DNA of 23,021 nt from Stentor coeruleus (lineage: Eukaryota; Ciliophora; Heterotrichea; Heterotrichida; Stentoridae): NCBI GenBank assembly GCA_001970955.1, contig MPUH01001144.1, positions 1 through 23,021 on the forward strand, given 5' to 3'. Below are positions 10,824 through 19,908 of the stretch, in pieces. Below the pieces are notes generated by a model that was not told where the DNA came from, did not search any database, and saw only the letters and a program-made list of their open reading frames with translations. Numbering within the stretch: the stretch's first letter is position 1; each line of letters starts with the position of its first letter. A program made the position numbers and the translations under genes.

Positions 10824-11819
10824 ATGTTTCACGATGATTTTGGTATTGAAGAGTCAGATGAAGAACTACCTCCAGTGATAACGAGAAACTCACGAAATTC
10901 AATAATTTCAGCAGCAGAAAAGTGTGGCTGGCTACAGAAAAGATCTAAAAAGTATCACAACTCTTGGCGTTATAGATATTTCGCCCTTATCGATAATAAA
11001 CTTTATTACTACAAAACTCCTTCGGAAAAGATCCCTTTGGGTGTTTATAACTTTGACCAACTTTGCTTTGATATTCAAGCCTTTCCTAAGGTAAACCCTA
11101 AAATAATAACACTGATCCCAATTAACTCTCCACACCGCCTGTACTTGAAAAGTTCTAACCTCAGCGATTTACAAAACTGGGCTTCAGCTCTCTGCAGCTC
11201 AATCTTACAATCAAAAGGCAAAGAGCATGAACTATCTTCAAATCGGACAAAAAGTAAATTTTGGAAGCATGAAATTATTTTTTCAAAAGACATGCCCTCA
11301 ATAGCTGAAACTGGGGATCTTCTAATCTTCAAAGCCCAAACTCCAAATTCTTTAAAATCGACATACACATATGTATCCTTCTTAATAAAATACCCAAACC
11401 AAGGACTTGGGGTTTTACATGCAAATACAACAGAAGGTGTTGAAATAATAATGTGGGAAAAATTCATAGAAACTTGCAAATTTGTTAGGACTTCTAATAT
11501 TATATTAAGGAAATTACGTGTTGAAAGGACTGATGAGATGCTTTTAAAACTTGAAGAATTCGTTAAAAAAGTTGATAAAAAAAAATACAGACTTTCTCCT
11601 GTTGAGCTTTTACAAAGGAATAATGATCATAATATTTCTAATGATTTGCAAGTATATTCAGCTGAACTTGTAGCTTCAGCTTTGAAATATTTAGGTTTGA
11701 TGAGTTCGGAAGTTCCTGTGAACTCTTTGAGTCCAAAAGATTTTAGTATGGAAAGTAATTTGTCACTTATGGGAGCTCGGCTTTCTGGAAATAGTTCTGT
11801 GGAGTTTGATGTAGATTAA
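10824..11819 (+). CDS. PH domain protein with degenerate permuted papain-fold (YiiX/C92-like) domain
   Basis: 331 residues, one exon, TAA stop, 62 bp after the ING gene. Residues ~35-127 form a PH domain: G-W-L-Q-K-R start, W-R-Y-R-Y-F-A-L strand, and a closing helix with the conserved Trp119. Such domains usually bind phosphoinositides or proteins at membranes. Residues ~155-310 look like the permuted papain-like fold of the NlpC/P60-YiiX clan: E-T-G-D-L-L-I-F, a central strand pair T-Y-T-Y-V-S-F-L-I, and the S-A-E-L-V-A-S-A-L helix. In active relatives the strand carries a catalytic His and the helix starts with catalytic Cys. Here those places seem to hold Tyr183 and Ser279, so the domain is probably inactive and serves in binding. 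The PH call is firm; the papain-fold call is moderate. The tail is Ser-rich. Confidence 0.85.
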   Translation: MFHDDFGIEESDEELPPVITRNSRNSIISAAEKCGWLQKRSKKYHNSWRYRYFALIDNKLYYYKTPSEKIPLGVYNFDQLCFDIQAFPKVNPKIITLIPINSPHRLYLKSSNLSDLQNWASALCSSILQSKGKEHELSSNRTKSKFWKHEIIFSKDMPSIAETGDLLIFKAQTPNSLKSTYTYVSFLIKYPNQGLGVLHANTTEGVEIIMWEKFIETCKFVRTSNIILRKLRVERTDEMLLKLEEFVKKVDKKKYRLSPVELLQRNNDHNISNDLQVYSAELVASALKYLGLMSSEVPVNSLSPKDFSMESNLSLMGARLSGNSSVEFDVD

Positions 11820-12359
11820 TAATATTTTTTGGAGTATGAAATAATTTGGTTTTTTTAGATATTTTTTATGCATGTTTTTAAGGAGATGATTAGTTTTATG
11901 AGGAATTATGGGTTTTAAGATATTGTGTTTATGGCATTTTATATTTGGAAATTACTTAGGGAAGGAAATAGCTTTGGTGGGTTTAGGATTTTTTATAGGA
12001 TTTGAACTTTGTGGTATTTTTTTTAGATGGGGTTTCACATTGTTGAAGGTTTTTAATAGAATTTAGGGCTTTATATAAAAGAATATTATGAAATTTTTTG
12101 ATTTGGGTAATGCTTATTGTTGTATACAATATCATATAAACCAAAATATATAAACTCATATAAAAATATACATATTCCTTTTAAACTCACCCTTTCACTT
12201 CTCAATCTTCTCCACAAATAACAATCCTAATCATATCTTAAACGATAATTTTCCCCTATTAAAAAAAACATTAACTTTCCTACAATATTCTTCAGCCTGC
12301 AAAATCCCTTAATAAAAACACATAAAAATCCTTCCTCAATCTTATCTATCATTACAAAC
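11820..12359. other. Convergent intergenic region
   Basis: 540 bp between the stop of the + strand PH gene and the stop of the - strand IQ gene. No gene is seen. The + strand is G/T-rich up to about 12110 and A/C-rich from about 12130, so each half is G/T-rich on the strand of its adjoining gene's 3' end. The termination or polyadenylation zone probably lies in these halves. No specific signal could be identified. Confidence 0.65.
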
Positions 12360-15321
12360 CTATTTATTTATTAATTCATCACTACAAAGCGAATTATAAT
12401 AGCTTTCAAGTATTTCAATGCTTTCTTGGTATTTTTCTTCAGAATAATCCAATACAAATTTTGAGTCAATCAATAAAACAGGTATTTTAAGACCTAATCT
12501 TTCAGGGTCATTCATAAAATCTATAATGCTTTGATGGGCTCCAGTCATTTCTGCAAAAATACTCTCAAGTTGTGCTAGATGCATAATATTAGGATCGTGT
12601 CGATTAGATCGGAAATCAAATTCAGGTTCTTTATCGTACCTGATAGAGTCCCGGGCAAGCCAACAATCAATTCTTCTTTCAGCTTTCCATTTGAGTTTTT
12701 GTGGGCGAATTGCATTGGATTTACGTTTGAGGAAGTCTTTTGGTCTTGAGTTTGGACTTCGTTCTCTAGGTGAAAACTCACTTGGCTGTGCAGTTAATAT
12801 CGACTTTTCAATTCTTTCTGCTTCTTTTTCTTCAAGTCCATGTTTCCAACTCATCATTCCTCCTCCTTTTTTAAGGAAGTTCACATTTCTTCTTTTTTGC
12901 TCTGAGGATTCTTGGATAGATATTTCGACCTCTTCAAATGGATTCGCCATTGGCCTTATAGGCATTTCATCCCTATTAATAAAACTTTTTTTAGCAGGAG
13001 GAGGAGAAGGTTTAATAATATCTGGCTCAATAATTGTTGCTGTCATATCTTGATCTTTAAAAAGAGGTAAACCTACCCATTTGCCATTGCGATAAAGAAT
13101 TATTGTGTCACTACGGAATTTCGACCTTAATGGGGGAATTTGTGAGACTAACTGGGTGTAAAGAGGTTTTGCTGCTGAGTCAGCTTTGATTTCGTTTAAG
13201 AGCCGAATTGAATCTTTTAGACCTTTCAGATGGATTTGGACTTTACGTGTAGCCAAAATTTTCCTCATCTTCCAACTTCTGACCATTTTCCTAAGTTTTT
13301 TCTTAGCTTCAAACCTCAATTTCATCTTTTCCCTATACACTTTCCTAACATTATACCCTCTCCAGTACCTTTGAATAAATATTGCTGAGTACTCTTTAAA
13401 CATATTAAAAATATCTTCTTTTTCTTTTTCTTTAATTTTCAACCATTTCCTCAAAGCATTTAAAATCGCATAAGGTGCCCATCTCCTTTTAATCTTTCTC
13501 GTAATAATTTTGATTTTTCTTTGTCTAAGTCTTTCATGATACTTTTCTAATATAGGTGGAAGGATTTTTTTCCTTATAATTGTCCCTCTAAACCAAGATT
13601 GGATTTTAATTGCCGCATTTTTCCGTTTTTGTCTTGCTAATTCTCGTTCTTTGACTTGCTGTTTAATAATATCAATTTCTGATTTTTTTAAACCTGGATC
13701 AACAAAGCCTAGTGAGATAACTTTTGTTGCAGTTTGAAGGGTACTGTCTTTTGTTGGGATAAATTTTTCTGAAAGAAGATCTTTAGGGAGAATTACAGGT
13801 TTTAGGTCAGATTTTGTTACTTGTTTATTTGTGATTTCAGTTTGTTGAGATATCTCAGAAAACTCCTTCTTATAATAAAAATAATCCACAGTAGGTTTCT
13901 GAGTAAGCCTAAACACAATCTTCCTTTCCACAACTACAACAGGAGGTTTTCTCTTAACAGTCACATCTTCTTCCGCAAAACAAACCCCACCCAAAGCTTT
14001 TTGTGACCTTCTCTCCTCATAAAAAATCTCACAAAAAGGTTTAAACCTAACTCTAAAATCCTTAAAAACAGTCAAAACACTCTTAACTCCTTTTTTCGTT
14101 AAATCAAACTCTTCAATAATTTCAATAGCAGGACATATTAAAAAAGTCCTTTTTATAGTCTCTTCTTCAAACCTTATATCTTTTTTCCCAACAAAAACCC
14201 CAGGTTTGACTTGAGCAAAAGTGATNAAACCTTATATCTTTTTTCCCAACAAAAACCCCAGGTTTGACTTGAGCAAAAGTGATTGGTTCAGCCTGAAACC
14301 CTTGTACAGTCAAAGTTTTTTTCACAGGGATAATCCCTTCTGAACTAACAAAATCTCCAGTCAAAACAATAGGGTTTTTACTAGATAAATTCAAAGATGG
14401 GTTGATTTGCATAGAAAATTCCTTAGGGATATCTGGAATTCTCACAGGGTTTATTGAGCTTAAAGATGTACTTAATTGTAAAGACCCTTGAGGTTTCATT
14501 TTACTAACTCCAGTCGAAATTACACCAACAGAACCATCAGGACAATATGAAAAGTCTAACAAAGGTTTATTTTTAGGGGCAATGGTTAAATTGTACATCT
14601 CTTGTGATAGTTTTTTCTCTAATTGTTTTACTTCTTCAGGAATCGGATCAATAATTTTTTCTTCTTTACATTCTCTTTGGTATATAACCGTAACAGGTTT
14701 AGCTGTTATTCTAAAATCATAAGTATTAAGAATCATACATAGTTTTTTTGTTGTTGGAATTGTTGATAAGAATTCTTGAAATATATTTTCTGGGGAAACT
14801 TCTTCTGCTTTAGGTTCTCTTTTTGCAAGAAAATGTTGGAAATCAGTGTTGTGAGGTTCAGGGTTTATAGAAATCCGATCTTGGGATGTTAAGTCGAAGA
14901 TTTTGATTTGAGGAAGGATACAAGGCTCTTCTTGTGTTGTTTGTATAGTTTCTTCTACTTGTATTGGTTTTATTTCTTCAATAACTGGTGGGGCTATTGG
15001 TGTTGGTGCTACTGGAGCTTTGGCTCCTGTTTTCGCTCCTGCTTTTTTACCTGTTTTTGCTCCTTTTTTAGCCCCGGTTTTAGCTCCTTTTTTAGCCCCG
15101 GTCTTTGCCCCGGTCTTTGCTCCTTTTTTTGCCCCGGTCTTTGCTCCAGTCTTTGCTCCAGTCTTTGCCCCTTTTTTAGCCCCTGCTTTTGCCCCAGCTT
15201 TTGCCCCTGCTTTCGCCCCTGTTTTTGCCCCTGTTTTAGCTCCAGTTTTTGCCCCAGTCTTAGCCCCGGTCTTTGCTCCTGCTTTTGCACCTGCTTTAGC
15301 AGCTACCTTTTTTTTGTCCAT
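12360..15321 (-). CDS. IQ-motif protein with lysine-rich GAK-repeat N-terminus
   Basis: Two open frames (15321-14227 and 14168-12360) are joined by discounting an N and one copy of a 57-bp duplication, giving about 967 residues that start at M-D-K-K-K-V and end in TAG. Residues ~7-101 are some 24 copies of G-A-K-x, a very basic low-complexity segment. Residues ~102-365 are Pro/Glu-rich and unassigned. Two IQ motifs lie at ~550-567 (A-A-I-K-I-Q-S-W-F-R-G) and ~627-642 (A-I-F-I-Q-R-Y-W-R-G), in a long Lys/Arg-rich helical region (~535-700). They should bind calmodulin or EF-hand light chains such as centrins, so a cytoskeletal or basal-body role is plausible but inferred. The C-terminal ~270 residues are charged and of unknown fold. 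The gene is divergent from the gene at 16317. Confidence 0.82.
14169..14283 (+). repeat. 57-bp duplication flanking an N (assembly gap)
   Basis: Identical 57-bp blocks at 14169-14225 and 14227-14283 are separated by a single N at 14226. On the - strand both encode the same peptide ending G-K-K-D-I-R-F. The 58-nt offset shifts the frame, and collapsing it joins the two halves of the IQ-motif gene exactly. This looks like overlapping contig ends scaffolded with a one-base gap, not a biological duplication. Confidence 0.95.
15019..15303 (-). repeat. 12-bp minisatellite encoding GAK[T/A/K] repeats
   Basis: About 24 imperfect 12-bp units within the 5' end of the IQ gene. The fourth residue varies between Thr, Ala and Lys. 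Because the period is a multiple of three, the other frames on both strands also stay open here. Those are shadows. Units near 15116-15170 and 15230-15290 resemble one another closely, so array length may vary between alleles or be mis-assembled. Confidence 0.92.
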
Positions 15322-16316
15322 AAAATGTTATTCTAGGAATTTAAATTTCCGATAATGGGGAGGATTCTAGATTTAAAATGATAAAGGGGAATAAAACTTA
15401 GGAATTTGTTGTAGTGGATTTGATAATTGTTTTGAATATTTTAAGAGAATATTTGGTTTAGGGATTTAAGATATGAAAATTTTTAATTTTTAGTTTAGGA
15501 TTATAAGTTTATAAGAAGTTTATATGATTTTTGATTTGCAGATAGTGATGAGTGTTTTTTAAGATTTGATTTGGTGACTGATTTTTATTTTGGAATTTAG
15601 GATGATGTGGTGGAAATGGGAATTTTTCGGTTAGGTTTAAGTGGATTTTATATATAAATTGTCTTAAAAAGGATATCGAAGGATTTTTGGGATTATTGGA
15701 TGAGTTTGAAAAAGATGAATGCTAAATTTAGATGATGTGTTGGTTTATGAATCCATATAATTCCTAAAGGGTTTTAAGTTAGCATAGTTTTTTATAGTAA
15801 TTCTCATTAAAAATTCTAAGTAATTTTATAATAATAGCCTTTTCAGTATTTGATGCAATCCTCAAACTTTACATAAAACAAAAATTTTCTTAATATTAAC
15901 CTTAATCAAAAGCACCTTACTTAATTTCTAATTATCAAAAATTATTCTCAAAATTGTAAAAGTTCATATTAACTTATCTTAAACATGCCATTAAAACAGC
16001 ATTCACTACTAATAACCATGAAAAAAAATCCAAAATCTCATAAGCCCTATCCAAAATCCAAAAAAAAAATCATTCAAATCAACCCAAACCTTAAAAATCC
16101 AACATAATAAATCACCAAGAAATTTTAAATTAAAAACTAAATCTTTAACATAATTTCTAATCAAAACTCTAAGATTTCCCCCAAAAAACTAACAATTCTA
16201 ATTAAAACCTTACTCAAAAACCCATTCGACCTTTAACACACCCTATCTATTCTTACTTTAACACTCATCATTAAATCCTTTAAACCTTAACACCCACAAA
16301 GTTTTTATATATAAAT
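15322..16316. other. Divergent intergenic (bidirectional promoter) region
   Basis: 995 bp between the starts of the - strand IQ gene and the + strand gene at 16317. No gene or RNA is seen. The + strand is G/T-rich with few C up to about 15800, then A/C-rich with few G from about 15840 to the ATG. Each half is therefore A/C-rich on the strand it would be transcribed with, and the switch near 15.83 kb may mark the boundary between two promoters. No TATA-type or other motif could be singled out in such AT-rich DNA. Confidence 0.65.
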
Positions 16317-17930
16317 ATGAAATCATGTGCTGCAGGGTTTACAGAATGGTTACTTTTTCATATCTGGAAACGTAATGATAATACCTCTTGTACTTGTCCC
16401 TACGTATTATTACCAGAAACTGTAATCTACCGTTTAGGTAAACCATTTTTCTGGTACTACACTGACTCTAATGGTCAAATCCTCAGAAGAGCAAAAAGTA
16501 AAGTTAGTCACAAATATATCTTAGAAGAATTTCAAGGTGAAACTAATGATCTTTTAGCATATTATCTTGGTTTTAGTAGCTTAAACAAATCTAAAGCTAA
16601 CTCAGCTACTATAGAATTTTTCACACAGACTTCACTTATCGATTTCATCCATAATAGGGACAAATGTAATACTGGGATATTACAAAGGTGGGTTGAACCT
16701 AAGTCTAATCAAAGTTCTTTAATAAAAGTTCAATGGAGCCAACAGTTTTGTCTTATAGAAAGGAGGACAAATAAATACAAACTTGATGATCCAAAAGTGG
16801 ATTTCTATGAAAAACTGGTTACTTATGAAGGTATGGAACATAATAGTGTTATTGAACCTGTGACTGCACCTTGGATTATAGCAGAAATACAGAAAATATG
16901 TGTTCATGTTGCTGCACATGTTACAGCAGTGACTGGGGGGAATGTGACTGTAACAAGGATGGTGTTATTTTTTAAGCAGGATAAACAGGATAAGCTCTGG
17001 CTTATGTATTGTAGCGCATTAAAAGTCATGGATTTAAGTGTTTCTGAGTTCGATCAGCCTGTAGAGTTCCAGGAACTTGAAGTTACAGTGCCTAAACATA
17101 TAGTTTTAAAGAAACTCCCATTAGACACAAAAGGCTTTGAAGTAAGGAAAAATCGCACATTGTGTGTTGGGTGTAATTATTTGACTAGAGATAGCATGAT
17201 GTATGAAATCCCTCTAAATACAGTTGTTGATTTCTTTGAAAAAGGTAAAACCTTACCAAGCCAAGGTGTATCCGCAAGAGACAGTAGCCGTGATAGTGAA
17301 AACAAAAACGACCAAGTGCCAAAAGTTCTTATCCGCCTCAATAAATCTGTTACAAACAACAAATACGAAGAAATGAAAAAAGATCCAACTTGGGACCATC
17401 TTCAAATCAAAGTATGCCAAGACTGTTTCCTTCATTTTACCCAAGTATACTCTTTACCTAAAACTAAAACTTTTAAAATCAATATAACAGAACAAAGCCA
17501 TATACAAAACCCTGAACCTAGTATGAAAAAAAATATATCCGAACGTAATTTGCCTTGTAATGTGAAAATATTACCTCCAATAAGACCAAAAATTAAAACA
17601 TCAGAAAAGTTTGAAAAACATGAAAAGCCTAGTTTAATCAAAGCAGTAAGTACGAAAAATTTTGATAAAAGTTATGTAAAAGCTCCAAAGTCAATAAATA
17701 TTACTAGGACAAGTGATAAAGAACCTGATAGAGGGTTTGAGAAACAGATGGCTTCTGCATCGAAAATTGCTATACCGATATACACGAAATTACATAGTAA
17801 AAGAAATATTATGATGTCGAATGTAAATACTACAATTAGCAGGATGAATGTAGATTTGAATAACCCTGGGGATTTTATACAAGATACATTGGCTTTATTG
17901 AAGAACACGATTACCAAATTAGAGACTTAG
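16317..17930 (+). CDS. Conserved protist protein of unknown function with two CxxC pairs
   Basis: 537 residues, one exon, ATG 16317 to TAG. I do not recognise a named domain. Residues ~115-240 (I-L-Q-R-W-V-E-P-K, V-Q-W-S-Q-Q-F-C-L-I-E-R-R, V-T-Y-E-G, T-R-M-V-L-F-F-K, L-W-L-M-Y-C-S) read like a soluble domain family I have seen in proteins of flagellated and ciliated protists, but I cannot name it. CxxC pairs at 283/286 and 367/370 could form a four-cysteine zinc site split by a Ser/Asp/Lys-rich linker (~312-350). Residues ~385-505 are basic, Ser/Lys/Pro-rich and probably disordered. The last ~30 residues may form a short helix. There is no signal peptide or membrane segment, so it is expected to be cytosolic or cytoskeletal. 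Confidence 0.85.
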   Translation: MKSCAAGFTEWLLFHIWKRNDNTSCTCPYVLLPETVIYRLGKPFFWYYTDSNGQILRRAKSKVSHKYILEEFQGETNDLLAYYLGFSSLNKSKANSATIEFFTQTSLIDFIHNRDKCNTGILQRWVEPKSNQSSLIKVQWSQQFCLIERRTNKYKLDDPKVDFYEKLVTYEGMEHNSVIEPVTAPWIIAEIQKICVHVAAHVTAVTGGNVTVTRMVLFFKQDKQDKLWLMYCSALKVMDLSVSEFDQPVEFQELEVTVPKHIVLKKLPLDTKGFEVRKNRTLCVGCNYLTRDSMMYEIPLNTVVDFFEKGKTLPSQGVSARDSSRDSENKNDQVPKVLIRLNKSVTNNKYEEMKKDPTWDHLQIKVCQDCFLHFTQVYSLPKTKTFKINITEQSHIQNPEPSMKKNISERNLPCNVKILPPIRPKIKTSEKFEKHEKPSLIKAVSTKNFDKSYVKAPKSINITRTSDKEPDRGFEKQMASASKIAIPIYTKLHSKRNIMMSNVNTTISRMNVDLNNPGDFIQDTLALLKNTITKLET

Positions 17931-18299
17931 TGTTAATATAAGCATAGATTTGCATATTGATGAATATAAAGTTTTAAAGGTTTTTTTATATAATTTTTGA
18001 AGATTTTTTGATGTATGCAATAAGATTGTTATTCTTTTTATTAAGTTTTTTTTTTTGGAATAAATGTTGTGGTTTTTGGAATAAATATTTTGAGGAATTT
18101 AAGATATGGTTTTATTATTGAGATTTAATGTAATAAGGCAGTTTTGCTGATAAAGTTTTTGAATATTATAATGGTTTCTAAAATTGTTAATATATAGGCA
18201 TGATGATTGATAGTTAAAAAATGAATAATTAATTATAGTAAAAAAATTGAATGAAAGTAAATATAACATAAAATGTTTTTGAAGTTAAAAGATAAACTA
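17931..18299. other. Convergent intergenic region
   Basis: 369 bp between two convergent stops. It is AT-rich and G-biased on the + strand throughout, with a T12 run near 18045 and two nearby copies of TTTGGAATAAAT. No gene or RNA was recognised. Confidence 0.6.
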
Positions 18300-19271
18300 T
18301 TAGTTGCTAGGATAAATGGTAAAGTCATCGAACTGGTGTACCACTTCTCTTGCATAAATTTTATTCTTGACATAATACTCTGTTGCATTAGTCCCAGCTT
18401 TTAAGCACTCTTCAATAATTTCTTTACTGAAATTTAACCCACGGAATCCAGGTAATATATCTAAAGGCATGATATAATACCTATAATTAACATTAGGATA
18501 AGCAGACATAGCCCAAAGTACATGTTTCAAGCTATTAGCAAAGTCTTTAATCTCTTTAGCCCTTGAATAAACTTCCAAAGAGTTCATTTTATCACTATTT
18601 AAATCAATAATCCTAGGTCTTACAGCAACCATATCTATAGTAATTTCTTCTTGACTATCAGCAATTTCAAAACATCTATTAATAGCACTCATAACATCCA
18701 TCATCAATAAAGCCCCACCATCAACATAAGTATGCCCATTCATTTGAACTGTTGGATAAACTCCTGGAATTGCACAACTTGCCATAGTTCCAAGGAAAAA
18801 AGCTTCATGTCCAGCGGTTTCTTTGATAATTTCATATTGACCATTGTCTAAATTCACAAATCCTACTGCAGAACGACGGATTGATGGCTTGCTATAACAT
18901 GCAGAAACGTATTCATAAGCTTTAGAACTACTGAAAATACCAGATTCGAATAAAATACCTTGAAGAACACCACCAGGCCAGTTCGTGTAGGCAAAGTCCC
19001 CACCATTAAGCCAAAGAGATGACATTAGTTCGGCTGCATCAGCTTCTGAACCGTATGGGTACATTGAAAGGATAGCTGTATTTAGAGACCCTGCCGAAAT
19101 TCCTTCAACAACATGATATTCAGCCTGGCCTTTAGGAAGAATATTTGCTAGTGTTGAGAGGACAGAAGCTTCAAAAGCTCCATATGAACCTCCACCTGAG
19201 AAAGATATAGCTAGACACTGCTCACTTGCAACCGTTCCTAGAAGAAGCAAAATACATCCAACTAAAAACAT
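18300..19271 (-). CDS. Secreted patatin-like phospholipase/acyl hydrolase
   Basis: 323 residues, ATG 19271 to TAA. Residues 1-16 are a classic signal peptide (M-F-L-V-G-C-I-L-L-L-L-G-T-V-A-S). The patatin fold follows at once: oxyanion-hole loop S-G-G-G-S-Y-G-A-F-E (25-34), nucleophile elbow G-I-S-A-G with Ser59, and catalytic Asp184 in V-D-G-G. The whole Ser-Asp dyad is intact, so it should hydrolyse acyl esters of phospholipids or related lipids. The signal peptide implies secretion or delivery to food vacuoles, lysosomes or cortical granules. The C-terminal ~120 residues look like the rest of the patatin alpha/beta fold and have no transmembrane segment. The neighbours give no functional clue. 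The family assignment is firm; the exact substrate is unknown. Confidence 0.95.
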   Translation of the reverse strand: MFLVGCILLLLGTVASEQCLAISFSGGGSYGAFEASVLSTLANILPKGQAEYHVVEGISAGSLNTAILSMYPYGSEADAAELMSSLWLNGGDFAYTNWPGGVLQGILFESGIFSSSKAYEYVSACYSKPSIRRSAVGFVNLDNGQYEIIKETAGHEAFFLGTMASCAIPGVYPTVQMNGHTYVDGGALLMMDVMSAINRCFEIADSQEEITIDMVAVRPRIIDLNSDKMNSLEVYSRAKEIKDFANSLKHVLWAMSAYPNVNYRYYIMPLDILPGFRGLNFSKEIIEECLKAGTNATEYYVKNKIYAREVVHQFDDFTIYPSN

Positions 19272-19908
19272 TTTTTCAACAGAAATAACTTACAAGTGAG
19301 TAATAATTTACTTTCACAAATAATATCAAAATATTATCATCATCTAATACACAAATCTATCATCCTAAATACCTCAGAATATATTTTTATATCAATTCGT
19401 TATATATTCAATTAATCTTATAAAGTATTTCACACCATACATAAAAAAAAAATTTACATATAGATTAGATTAAAATAGAATCTGTTCCCCTAATCGACCT
19501 GGAAAAACTTATTATTAAGAATATGTACATCCAGCACAAGCTTTGAAGACTAGAAAAAATTCAGCTTAGATTACTAGACATAAAATCAGATAAAAATTGA
19601 TTAATATCATTAGATCTATCGATTCACTTAAATTTCTTCATGCTACCCATCAAAAATTATTTTTTACACAACAATAAAAATCACATATAAAATCTATCTA
19701 ATTTGTGACTGATAAACATACTTAATAAAATCTTATATTTTAAATTTCAACTAAAACTCTCAAAACTTGTTCTCAAAAAACCCTTTATTTTCTAGCACCT
19801 AAGCCATAAAAAAAAATTACCTTATTACTTCCTCATATACTTTTCTTTATATATTTCCAACAAAGTTCATCGTGATGAAACATCATATTGAAAACCATTT
19901 ATAATCTA
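19272..19908. other. Intergenic region, no gene recognised
   Basis: 637 bp between the patatin gene start and the 3' end of the eL18 relic. It is A/C-rich on the + strand, which is unusual for the 5' flank of a - strand gene here. Around 19480-19680 weakly coding-like stretches occur, but all frames have several stops and no family is recognisable. Confidence 0.55.

Noticed and set aside
11990-12020. Possible tRNA B-box (AGTTCAAATCC on the - strand)
   Set aside because: The flanking bases do not form a T-stem, and no matching A-box, anticodon arm or acceptor stem is present.
14908-15355. Open frames of 93-142 codons on both strands over the GAK repeat
   Set aside because: The 12-bp period keeps all frames open; these are shadows of the - strand IQ gene, giving Pro/Ala/Phe- or Cys/Phe-rich nonsense.
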